Shown here: piece by piece, positions 14,276-20,838 of the stretch
Layout: the number at the start of each line of letters is the position of its first letter
How positions within the stretch are numbered: the stretch's first letter is position 1
NCBI GenBank assembly: GCA_964352985.1
Contig: CAYGUK010000070.1
Location: 1-20,838 of the forward strand
From: CAYGUK01 sp964352985
GTDB taxonomy: Bacteria; Pseudomonadota; Gammaproteobacteria; JAHCLG01
DNA: 20,838 bases
Reading direction: 5' to 3'
The notes under the pieces: model-generated
Databases searched by the model: none
Told to the model about the DNA's origin: nothing
Seen by the model: only the letters and a program-made list of their open reading frames with translations
Translations under genes and position numbers: made by a program

Positions 14276-14791
14276 ATGTTGGCTTTAAAATTTAAATTAA
14301 GTATAAGAATAATGCCTACTTATGAAGTCGATGTAATTGTTTATAATTCAAAGTCGGAACAAGACGAAGCTAATTCAATATATGTTCAGCGATCGGTTAT
14401 GCTCACACCGGGTGACTCAAGTCCCAGTGCAATTATCAAAATAGGCGATGATTTATCTTCCTGTTTCAAACAAGCTTGTTTTTCTGATCTCACATTTTTA
14501 TCTCAATTATCAAAACCTGATATGCAACAAGCTATAGTAATTTCTGGTTTTAAAGTACCACTCAGAATTCATGAAATATTTTTTATTGCAGAATCGCGTT
14601 TGAAAGTATTACAAGCTGACAGCGCTGATACCGAAAAAAATAGCATTAGTGATTCACTACTAATAAAAATTAGGCAAACTTCAAATCCAATTATCTACAA
14701 GCTATCGTATAATACAGATACAGATGAAATTTCACTTGTTAAAGCAACTGCTGTTAGAGTTGAGCGTTCACAACAAAATAGAATCAAGTAA
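14276..14791 (+). CDS. Hypothetical protein, 171 aa
   Basis: I do not recognise a family. The product is soluble, without signal peptide or membrane segment. Its pattern is beta-rich: KFKLSIRIMPTYEVDVIVYN at the start, SAIIKIGDDL in the middle, and QAIVISGFKVPLRIHEIFFI, with a polar Ser/Asp-rich stretch around 115-130 and a basic end. ATG at 14276 lies 20-25 nt after a plausible promoter start and the strand pattern begins at once, so I keep it; ATG at 14312 (MPTYEVD) is the alternative. No Shine-Dalgarno sequence is visible for either. The next gene follows after 85 bp on the same strand; the two may be functionally linked. Confidence 0.6.
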   Translation: MLALKFKLSIRIMPTYEVDVIVYNSKSEQDEANSIYVQRSVMLTPGDSSPSAIIKIGDDLSSCFKQACFSDLTFLSQLSKPDMQQAIVISGFKVPLRIHEIFFIAESRLKVLQADSADTEKNSISDSLLIKIRQTSNPIIYKLSYNTDTDEISLVKATAVRVERSQQNRIK

Positions 14792-14876
14792 TTGACAGAG
14801 ATGTAAAATAATATTTAAAGTTCACTACTTACAGAGTTAACTTGATAAAGCACTCGTAGTCGTCTAGGCTGTAAGC

Positions 14877-15422
14877 ATGAAACAAGTTAAACTGTCAGAT
14901 TTTACATATATTTATGAGGTATGTGCCTCCCGCACCGAAAACCTCTATGCATTTAAAGAAACTGATTTTCGAGCTAGTTTACAGTTACGCGAGCAAGAAA
15001 CCATTCCTCAGTTTGAACTCATCATTGATTTAGACTTTGAATACTCAAGTTTTGATGGCACTTGGTTGCAGTTAGCAATCGAAAATATTTCTAACTGGAA
15101 TCAGCAAGCTTTAGTGAAGATAGCTAAAATCAGTGTTGAAACGAACTTTTTTAAAGCTAAGGATTTTTTTCTGACCATCATTTTATTAAATGAACAAAAT
15201 TCAGATAGTAAAACTTTATATGATTTGCCCGAAGTCATTTACCAGCAAGGCGTCGCAGAAACTATCCAAAACAAATATCTGGTTACGTATTTGTGTTATA
15301 AAATTAAAAGTCAATTAAGAACTAAAAAATATAATGAATGGCTTTGTTATGGTATTGGCTCAGCTATCTTTGCAGTGATTTTAGTGTGTTATATTCTCTG
15401 GGGGGAAAACTTGAATTTCTAG
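14877..15422 (+). CDS. Hypothetical protein with C-terminal membrane anchor, 181 aa
   Basis: I do not recognise a family. The first 150 residues are a soluble, mixed domain (VKLSDFTYIYEVCASRTENL, QFELIIDLDFEY, WLQLAIENIS, FFLTIILLNEQ). The C-terminus has one strong transmembrane segment, about WLCYGIGSAIFAVILVCYIL (residues 155-174), followed by only seven residues. That is a tail-anchored topology with the bulk of the protein in the cytoplasm. A lysine/arginine-rich stretch (KIKSQLRTKKYNEW) precedes the membrane segment. No strong ribosome binding site is visible. In host-associated bacteria tail-anchored proteins can be effectors, but nothing here proves secretion. Confidence 0.6.
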   Translation: MKQVKLSDFTYIYEVCASRTENLYAFKETDFRASLQLREQETIPQFELIIDLDFEYSSFDGTWLQLAIENISNWNQQALVKIAKISVETNFFKAKDFFLTIILLNEQNSDSKTLYDLPEVIYQQGVAETIQNKYLVTYLCYKIKSQLRTKKYNEWLCYGIGSAIFAVILVCYILWGENLNF

Positions 15423-15638
15423 CACAAAATGAAGATTTGTTGTTATCTTATCGAAACTTGTTTAGTCATAACCCCCAATGCTCGTATAAAAAATCATATC
15501 TTCCACTAGATGTATTTCGATAGTGATTTATTACTTGAATTCTGCTACTGTTTCGAAATAATGTCATGCTTATCTAAAAGCATATTTATGAGGAAGAAAT
15601 TAACGTCAATTTAATTTTAGCAAAGGATAGCGTTAAAT

Positions 15639-16838
15639 ATGTTTACTACAATAAACCGTATTTTTTTATTACTTTTATTAATCGTATTCAATTTTCTTCC
15701 ATCGTTTATTTGGGCTAAATCCACTACACGACTTAGCTTAAATAGCCAATTACAAGTTAGCATTTTTCTTTCAGAATTTGATAAGCTACAGCAATTGAAT
15801 TACAAAATATCTTTGCAACGAGTCATGTCTATTTATAATGTCCATGCTTTGAGTATTGCCATTATTGAACATGGTAAATTAGCCAAGCTATATCATTTTA
15901 GACATGATCTGCCAAAGCAATATCGTTTAGATCAAAATACTGTTTTTCGTGTCGCATCAATAAGTAAATGGGTTACCTCACTGTTAACATTAAAACTAGT
16001 CGATCATCATAAATTGGACTTTGATAAAAATGTGAATAACTATCTGCAGAGCTGGAAATTACCGCTAAATTATTTTACGCGTATAAAATATCCAACCATA
16101 AGAAATATTTTAGATATGACGTCAGCTATCAACTATGTTCATTTTAATGGTTACTTAAAAAATCAACCCTGGCCAACGTTACTGGATGTATTAAATGGGA
16201 AATATCCTGCAAGAAACACTCCGATTACGGTGATTGCTCATATTCCTGGAACATTCTTTAAATATTCGACAGGTGGTTATGCTGTTTTAGAGCAAGCTAT
16301 CACAGATCAATTACATCTTTCATATAATGAAGTTGCAGAAACTTATCTTTTTAAGCCACTTAAAATTTCTGATGTTTATTATTCGCACTCACCTCGTGAT
16401 GGTAATTATGCGCCATCTTATACACCAGAAAATCACCTTGTTAAGGGCGGGTATTCCGCATTTATCGTTTTATCAGGCGAAGGTCTATGGGCTGCGCCTA
16501 ATGGTATTGCAACACTGTTAATTAATTTTATGAAAAGTTTTAATCATCAAAATGGTTTTTTTACACAAGAACTTGCTAAAGAAGCTTTATCATATTATCC
16601 AAATACGCCATTTGGTCTAGGGCCAAAACTCAATGGTCATGGCCAAGGATTATATTTTTATAAGTATGGAAATAATGTCAATTGCGCTAGCATTGTTCTT
16701 GGATTTCCCTATCAACAAGATGGTGTCATCATTATGACTGATTCTGGCCAAGGAATTTTTTTAATTCAAGCTTTATTAAAAAAGCTGGCAGAAAACTATC
16801 GTTGGCCAAGTTCGTTAAATCATGTTTCAGTCTATTAA
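15639..16838 (+). CDS. Exported serine hydrolase of the beta-lactamase/PBP class C family
   Basis: The 399-residue product has an N-terminal signal peptide (hydrophobic core FLLLLLIVFNFLPSFIWA, cleavage after about residue 26). A penicillin-recognising serine hydrolase domain follows. The catalytic SxxK is SISK (S107-K110 in FRVASISKWVTS). The second motif is Y209-S-T211 in KYSTGGYAVLEQ, where YSN is usual, and the third, KTG-like site is probably the NGHGQG box near H334. Typical extra landmarks are PTIRNILDMTSAI, FKPLKISDV and GGYSAFIVLSGEGLWAAPNGIA. Relatives include class C beta-lactamases, DD-peptidases and esterases (PF00144 type). Substrate cannot be read; an envelope enzyme is likely. 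A hairpin follows its stop. Confidence 0.88.
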   Translation: MFTTINRIFLLLLLIVFNFLPSFIWAKSTTRLSLNSQLQVSIFLSEFDKLQQLNYKISLQRVMSIYNVHALSIAIIEHGKLAKLYHFRHDLPKQYRLDQNTVFRVASISKWVTSLLTLKLVDHHKLDFDKNVNNYLQSWKLPLNYFTRIKYPTIRNILDMTSAINYVHFNGYLKNQPWPTLLDVLNGKYPARNTPITVIAHIPGTFFKYSTGGYAVLEQAITDQLHLSYNEVAETYLFKPLKISDVYYSHSPRDGNYAPSYTPENHLVKGGYSAFIVLSGEGLWAAPNGIATLLINFMKSFNHQNGFFTQELAKEALSYYPNTPFGLGPKLNGHGQGLYFYKYGNNVNCASIVLGFPYQQDGVIIMTDSGQGIFLIQALLKKLAENYRWPSSLNHVSVY

Positions 16839-16856
16839 AACTGAGTGAATCAAATC

Positions 16857-16918
16857 AATGGACAAGAATAGAAATTCTTTTCTTATCCATTATTAGACTT
16901 AATTTTTTTTCTTTAAAC
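16857..16918 (+). terminator. Likely terminator after the serine hydrolase
   Basis: AATGGACAAGAA (16857-16868) pairs with TTCTTATCCATT (16880-16891) with one mismatch, and an eight-T run follows at about 16903-16910. The convergent minus-strand gene ends at 16899, so the U-tract lies inside its 3' end. Confidence 0.5.
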
Positions 16919-17444
16919 TATCACGTATCATTTTTTTACAACCCTTGCGACTTGGATCAACTAAACAAGATTCTAGCTGTGGATTAGGATGAAGACACTG
17001 TTTTGCATGTGGATGATTTTCACAAAATTCAAATTCTTTTTCACAGGGTATTGCTTCACCCATCTTGCCACAACGTAGCGTCATTTTATTTTTACCAAGT
17101 GGATAACACCATTGTAGTGCCGGACAACATTCACGATGTAAATTGACTTGGCAAGTTGCAAATGATAGCGGAATCGAATAAGCAAGACCTTGGGCTGGAA
17201 GATGTGGCTTTTTCTCAATCAATATCGTTTTTTCAATGGCAGATAAATTATTTTTAGAGATTGACATTAATTCACTCGCTGTTATATCTTTGCTACATGC
17301 TTGTTGCTGTAAAAAAATAATGATTTCACTTTGATATTCATTTAGATCAAGCGGACAACGCGTGCCATGATGATTGGCATAAGCCGAGATACAAAAAAAT
17401 AAAAGAGATAGAAGTAAAAGACTTGTTTTATTTACAATACCCAT
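16899..17444 (-). CDS. Secreted cysteine-rich protein, 12 cysteines in the mature part
   Basis: The 181-residue product has a clear signal peptide (MGIVNKTSLLLLSLLFFCIS, cleavage after AYA, about residue 23). The mature chain carries 12 cysteines, an even number, mostly in the second half: TCQ, ECCP, WCY, RCG, PCE, FCE, QCL, SCL and GCK. That pattern suggests disulphide bonding in the periplasm or outside the cell. The C-terminus is basic (KKMIRDSLKKKN). The start is well supported: AAGGA lies 7 nt before the ATG at 17442-17444. I do not recognise the family. It is convergent with the serine hydrolase gene, 60 bp apart. Confidence 0.75.
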   Translation of the reverse strand: MGIVNKTSLLLLSLLFFCISAYANHHGTRCPLDLNEYQSEIIIFLQQQACSKDITASELMSISKNNLSAIEKTILIEKKPHLPAQGLAYSIPLSFATCQVNLHRECCPALQWCYPLGKNKMTLRCGKMGEAIPCEKEFEFCENHPHAKQCLHPNPQLESCLVDPSRKGCKKMIRDSLKKKN

Positions 17445-17795
17445 GTACTTATCCTTACCGTTATAAACCTATCGTTATTATGATGATATCACTTTATTGC
17501 TGAATTCTGGAGAGTTATGATTTCAGTTAATAGGAAAGACGATAACGGTGTATGCGTTTTTTTTTGATCAAAAAGCCATTAAGTTTATTGAAATTTGTTG
17601 ATGCTAAAAGCTGGAAACAAGAGGTAATAATGCATCACTATATATTAATATCAAAAAGTGAATTTTTTCTATTGTAGAATAGGGGGCTAAATTCTTTATA
17701 AACTTAGTAACACTATCATTTATTAATAGCATTCATAATATTGTGCAAGGAGCTGAACTCAAACACTAACACAATAATGTAACACTTAAATAAAT
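17445..17795. other. Mostly non-coding gap
   Basis: No convincing gene. A 41-codon plus-strand frame (17552-17677, starting MRFFLIKKPL) is open but has no ribosome binding site and includes a nine-T run, so I do not call it. Several A- and T-rich tracts are present. The upstream side probably contains the promoter of the cysteine-rich secreted protein gene, but no close consensus was found. Confidence 0.4.
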
Positions 17796-17992
17796 TTACT
17801 CATCACCGCAACCAAATGCTGAATTGTCATTATAGATATCATTATTTGTTATATTAAGGAAATGTTTATGAACTTTTTTTCTCCAGTTTGTGGATCGAGA
17901 TACCAATAATTTTGCCAAAGTAACACAGCTTGATCATTCATACCATGATAATCACTGTTAACTTGATTGTTTGAAATAATTTTAATACACAT
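17796..17992 (-). CDS. Small gene with a -1 slippery heptamer (47 aa, or 65 aa after frameshift)
   Basis: An ATG at 17990-17992, with AGG 6 nt upstream, opens a frame reading MCIKIISNNQ, VNSDYHGMND, QAVLLWQNYW, YLDPQTGEKK and then FINISLI before TAA at 17849-17851. Codons 38-40 are GAA AAA AAG, that is A AAA AAG in the zero frame, the best-known bacterial -1 slippery heptamer (as in dnaX). A -1 shift gives VHKHFLNITNNDIYND and NSAFGCGDE, ending at TAA 17796-17798. That is a smooth continuation giving 65 residues. Either the ribosome shifts here, or a single A was inserted or lost in the seven-A run (mutation or sequencing error). No strong downstream pseudoknot or hairpin is obvious. The family is unknown. 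Confidence 0.45.
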
Positions 17993-18050
17993 TAAATAAC
18001 CTTCATTTACTAAAGAAATTAATTATCGATAGGTTATATAAGAATGACAA

Positions 18051-18755
18051 TTAATGTTGAAATAGATGTTTTTCTCTAGGTTCTGGGGGCTTATAAACTT
18101 CATCAAGACGAATTGGAATCGCAGTTTTTATTGCCCAATCGATTATTTGGTGTTGATTAGTTAACTCTTTTTTATCTTGGTATTTTAAAATATAATCTAT
18201 CAAAAATAATCCTAGCAAATCATGAAGGTCATCATCGTCAAGTGTTTCGCCATATTGACTTTGAATATTCAATTCAATATGTGATAGTATTATATCTAGC
18301 ATTTCCGGCGGATTGGTGATCATTAATGCTTGTAAATAATAATCAACTTGACTCATCGTTTCTGCTTCCATTTTTTTTGCATAGTGGATACAACTTTCAG
18401 CTTGTTCAAAGGCATCAGGCTTGGTAAACATGTAATATTGATTTAGCTGAATGAAACAGAGTAAATTGCGGCCATCATATAATGCTTGATAAGCACTAAT
18501 TAAATGTTCTGCGCATTCTTGTATAAATTTGCTGTGGGGTAAAATAGCTTGTTGATTTGAAGTTAATTTATCGGAAGTCACTTTAATGATATTATCAATA
18601 ATAAATTGTTTTATACGTGCTGCTTTTTCATCTGCTGCTTTTAAGTTTTCTTCTGAAGCAGTAACCCCTTGTGGCACTAAAACATTAAGCTCAGTAATTT
18701 CGTTTAATAATTTATCTTTAATAGTTAGGTTAAGTTGTAATAATTTCGCAAACAT
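18051..18755 (-). CDS. Hypothetical helical cytosolic protein, 234 aa
   Basis: I do not recognise a family. The product is soluble, almost entirely alpha-helical by composition, acidic overall, and lacks signal peptide and membrane segments. Recognisable segments are an N-terminal helix (FAKLLQLNLTIKDKLLNEI), a charged helix (EENLKAADEKAARIKQFIID) and a middle region with repeated helix pairs (FIQECAEHLISAYQALYDGR; QYYMFTKPDAFEQAESCIHY) reminiscent of TPR-like folds. An acidic loop (GETLDDDDLHDLL) and a Pro/Glu/Arg tail (YKPPEPREKHLFQH) complete it. The TPR resemblance is only a pattern. ATG at 18753-18755 is used; no strong ribosome binding site. It lies 58 bp upstream of the slippery small gene on the same strand. 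Confidence 0.65.
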   Translation of the reverse strand: MFAKLLQLNLTIKDKLLNEITELNVLVPQGVTASEENLKAADEKAARIKQFIIDNIIKVTSDKLTSNQQAILPHSKFIQECAEHLISAYQALYDGRNLLCFIQLNQYYMFTKPDAFEQAESCIHYAKKMEAETMSQVDYYLQALMITNPPEMLDIILSHIELNIQSQYGETLDDDDLHDLLGLFLIDYILKYQDKKELTNQHQIIDWAIKTAIPIRLDEVYKPPEPREKHLFQH

Positions 18756-18965
18756 TTATTATATCTTTGATTTGTTATGTTATACAGTTATTAAATGATA
18801 ATCTAGTCGGATTTAAATAGAAAATGAAATTTGTTGGTGCTAATAATGATTAATTTTGATGATGAGCTAACATTGGGTTTTTCTACAACAATATTTCAAC
18901 TATTTATCATAAAGCTTCAAAAGATTAAATTAATATAATCAGTAACTAATATACAGTATTCATAA

Positions 18966-19364
18966 CTATTGATAAGAACCGTCTCTACTTCTATGTGATT
19001 TGTGATGTTCTCCAGTTTTATTCTCCTTATCTGATCTTCTGTAATATTCACAACAAGTCGTTAATAAAAAACCAAAAGTTACCATACCACTAAAAATAGT
19101 CGACGTTTCAAACTTATAAGCTTGCGATAAATTAGAACAAAAGTTATCTAGTAAAGAGCTGCAGGCTTTCATCATAAAAGTTGCAGTCTGGTTATTAAAA
19201 ACTGAATCATAACATGCTTGTGGTAAGCTCGTGATCGTAAAATGAGAAGCATTTAATAATTGTTGATAACAAGAAGTGTTATTGCTTGTCCCCATAAATT
19301 GATCTTCACTGTTATTCGTTTGTTGGTGAAAATATGCAAATGAAGCCCCAAGTCCAGTTGTCAT
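18966..19364 (-). CDS. Hypothetical cysteine-containing membrane protein, 132 aa
   Basis: I do not recognise a family. The middle part is polar with cysteines and Asn-X-Ser/Thr sites (GTSNNTSCYQQLLNAS, QACYDSVFNNQT, MMKACSSLLDNFC). A transmembrane segment follows (about IFSGMVTFGFLLTTCCEYY, residues 89-107), then a very basic, His-rich tail (RRSDKENKTGEHHKSHRSRD). In the same frame the codons upstream of the ATG continue as FIKISVL before MTTGLGASFAYF, a hydrophobic stretch that would make a signal peptide or first membrane helix. The true start may therefore be an unusual codon (such as ATT) 5' of 19364. The arrangement suggests an extracytoplasmic loop between two membrane helices with a cytoplasmic tail. 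Confidence 0.5.
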   Translation of the reverse strand: MTTGLGASFAYFHQQTNNSEDQFMGTSNNTSCYQQLLNASHFTITSLPQACYDSVFNNQTATFMMKACSSLLDNFCSNLSQAYKFETSTIFSGMVTFGFLLTTCCEYYRRSDKENKTGEHHKSHRSRDGSYQ

Positions 19365-19514
19365 TAATACGCTTATCTTGATAAAATTGCAAATGGCTTA
19401 TAACATTTCCGTTTTTTACTCACTTTTTTTCTTCTTACGTTTTGAGTTGATGGCATCTTTTATCCTATTAAATTCAGTTTTGAAAATATACAGGCTAATT
19501 TAAACTAACAATAA

Positions 19515-19745
19515 ATCTATCTGAAAAATATCGGTGGTTTCTGCTTTGGAATTTGTGGTCATCAACTTGGTATAAAACGATAAACAGAATTGAATTATGA
19601 TGAAATAATAAATGATACTCATGCTAACTATGAAGTCACTCAATATCATCCCATGGTGAAAAATATTGTTTTATTATTCGAAAAAGCTGAGTTCTTGTCA
19701 TTTGATGCAATGAGACAAGCATTTGTAGAGATAGGCTGGTTATAA
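19515..19745 (+). pseudogene. Decayed or split frame upstream of the NRPS gene
   Basis: One plus-strand frame is open on both sides of a single TAA (19581-19583). It reads IYLKNIGGFCFGICGHQLGI before the stop, then TELNYDEIINDTHANY, EVTQYHPMVKNIVLLFEKAE and FLSFDAMRQAFVEIGWL, ending at 19745. The text looks like protein on both sides, which suggests a gene with one nonsense mutation that has also lost its 5' end. I do not recognise the family. Alternatively only the part after the stop is used, from a TTG at about 19590. Confidence 0.4.
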
Positions 19746-19797
19746 ATAATAACGACTTGCTAATGATTGATTACATGAAGTTTAAGGTAGGAATGAT

Positions 19798-19860
19798 ATG
19801 AAATATTATTTGAATATAATATATAGCTTAAACCTTCAATGTAATGCCCAGGTGTTATGA
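19798..19860 (+). CDS. 20-codon leader ORF before the NRPS gene
   Basis: ATG at 19798 has a good ribosome binding site (AGGA, 6 nt upstream) and reads 20 codons to TGA at 19858-19860 (start MKYYLNIIYSL, end CNAQVL; five Leu, three Tyr). The TGA touches the Shine-Dalgarno AAGGA (19860-19864) of the NRPS gene, whose GTG starts 11 nt after the leader's last base. This is the geometry of a translationally coupled leader peptide. A TATAAT lies inside it at 19815-19820, so it may also lie partly upstream of transcription. Expression is uncertain. Confidence 0.4.
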   Translation: MKYYLNIIYSLNLQCNAQVL

Positions 19861-19870
19861 AGGAAATAAT

Positions 19871-20827
19871 GTGAAACAATTAAATTGTGTTTTAATCGGC
19901 AATAATGATCTTTTGTTGAGTTGTTTAGAATCTTTATTAGACTTAGGCCATGAGATAACAAGTGTTGTAACAGAAAACAAAGAGATTAATACATTTTGTC
20001 AACAAAATAAAATTTCGCTTAATACATCAGTTGAGTCCTGCGATAAGCAAATTATTTTTGTCTTTGAGCATGACTATAAATCATTCTTATCATTTAGCCA
20101 TAATAATTTAATTGTTTTTTGCTACGCTAACAAAAATTTATATGAAAAAATTAATCCTATTTCGTGGTGGGGTTGTTGGCAAGATCAGGCTTTTTTATTA
20201 GCGGAAGAGCCATGCAATAGTAGCAATATTGATGACATAATTACAGCGAGTCAGGACTTATTTTTAATGGTAATTAGACAATTAGCTCGAGTTGCTGAGG
20301 ATGCCCTGATAGAAAATGATTTTGCTGAAAAAATAATTTCGCTCACAGACCTTGAAAACAATGTTAGCAATAATTTATTTAATGATATTAAATCAAACCT
20401 TGCGACACAAACATCTCATATCATTGCAGAAATAAATGAAACCGCTGCAGATTATCCTAGCACTAAAACATTAATCGATTTATTTCAACAACATGTTATC
20501 CAATCACCAGAGAAGATTTGTTGTACTTTTGAAAAACAGCAATTAACTTATCAACAATTAAATCAACGTGCGAATTGTTTGTCTCAAACTATAAAAAAGC
20601 AGATTAAAAATGAGATAGCAGAAGATGCTATTATCGCTGTTTGCATGGTACGATCGCTTGATATGGTGATAAGCTTGTTAGCAATATTAAAATTGGGTGC
20701 TGCTTATTTACCTCTAGAACCAAATTTTCCACAACAACGTTTAGCTTATATAATATCAGATGCGAAACCATTATTACTTTTAACGTATCTACTCACCCCT
20801 AACCCTAAAACAATTCCTGTCCATTAA
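19871..20827 (+). CDS. NRPS 5' portion: formyltransferase-like N-domain plus truncated adenylation domain
   Basis: From the GTG at 19871 (AAGGA 6 nt upstream) the product is 318 residues. The longer frame from 19844 lacks a ribosome binding site. Residues 1 to about 165 begin like a Rossmann formyltransferase N-domain (LNCVLIGNNDLLLSCLESLL, then VVTENKEINTFC), as found at the head of some NRPS loading modules. The expected catalytic Asn-His and downstream Asp blocks are not visible. Residues about 186-215 are a typical linker (EINETAADYPSTKTLIDLFQ). An adenylation domain follows with A1 (LTYQQLN, about 225-231) and A2 (LKLGAAYLPLEP, about 273-284). The frame ends at TAA 20825-20827 soon after SDAKPLLLLT, before motif A3. 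The gene is either truncated or frameshifted; an NRPS needs the remainder to activate an amino acid. Confidence 0.75.
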   Translation: MKQLNCVLIGNNDLLLSCLESLLDLGHEITSVVTENKEINTFCQQNKISLNTSVESCDKQIIFVFEHDYKSFLSFSHNNLIVFCYANKNLYEKINPISWWGCWQDQAFLLAEEPCNSSNIDDIITASQDLFLMVIRQLARVAEDALIENDFAEKIISLTDLENNVSNNLFNDIKSNLATQTSHIIAEINETAADYPSTKTLIDLFQQHVIQSPEKICCTFEKQQLTYQQLNQRANCLSQTIKKQIKNEIAEDAIIAVCMVRSLDMVISLLAILKLGAAYLPLEPNFPQQRLAYIISDAKPLLLLTYLLTPNPKTIPVH

Positions 20828-20838
20828 GCACCATCTGA

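Noticed and set aside
15338..15523. Plus-strand frame overlapping the end of the tail-anchored protein gene
   Set aside because: Alternative register of the membrane-anchor coding region with a non-coding tail; no ribosome binding site.
17552..17677. 41-codon plus-strand frame MRFFLIKKPL...
   Set aside because: No ribosome binding site, a T9 homopolymer in the 5' part, and no family resemblance.
19540..19660. Glutamine amidotransferase-like GICGHQ and QYHP motifs
   Set aside because: The class I motif is GICLGHQ, so one residue is missing, and the QYHP segment is far too close for that fold.
1..20838. tRNA, rRNA or CRISPR array
   Set aside because: No cloverleaf-like conserved tRNA blocks, rRNA signatures or regularly spaced direct repeats were seen by eye; a covariance search was not possible.

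Overview
The window is AT-rich DNA from a gammaproteobacterium, probably a host-associated lineage near the Legionellales. That placement is an inference from gene content: a yceJ-yceI type pair, a Bcr/CflA exporter, an RMD1-family protein, ankyrin-repeat coding, many unrecognised small proteins, and several decaying genes and insertion-sequence fragments. No ribosomal marker is present to confirm it. No tRNA, rRNA or CRISPR array was seen.

Positions 1-3520 are an IS graveyard around two intact genes. Two fragments of one IS630-type element (about 229-630 and 2865-3190) share the same end and are fused to other sequence. An IS481-type fragment (about 632-883) abuts the first. Between them lie a cold-shock protein gene with a strong promoter and a long leader, and a membrane fatty-acid desaturase gene on the same strand. 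Together these look like a cold or membrane-fluidity pair. Positions 3282-3856 hold a decayed gene and a cytochrome b561 gene reduced to its two ends. The latter is still translationally coupled to an intact yceI.

Positions 4753-8709 are the most coherent system. Three overlapping genes encode a NagA-like deacetylase, a HAD phosphatase and a RhaT-like transporter. They converge on a regulator that joins an XRE DNA-binding domain to a GlcNAc-kinase-like domain whose ATP motifs have been lost. I read this as an amino-sugar uptake and processing locus with its own sugar sensor.

Positions 8710-10623 carry a promoter with an operator-like palindrome, two tiny frames, an ankyrin-repeat protein, a possible SET-like fragment and a 141-bp nested inverted-repeat element. 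Positions 10624-13317 hold a PadR regulator divergent from a Bcr/CflA exporter, with repeats over the exporter promoter, followed by an RMD1-family protein. A DUF2165 membrane-protein pseudogene follows at 13390-13755.

Positions 14276-19364 contain mostly unrecognised proteins: one with a C-terminal membrane anchor, a serine hydrolase of the beta-lactamase type, a 12-cysteine secreted protein, a helical cytosolic protein, and a small gene with an A AAA AAG slippery heptamer at which a -1 shift extends the product. Positions 19515-20838 hold a decayed frame, a 20-codon leader ORF and the 5' part of an NRPS gene. The NRPS has a degenerate formyltransferase-like N-domain and an adenylation domain that stops after motif A2.
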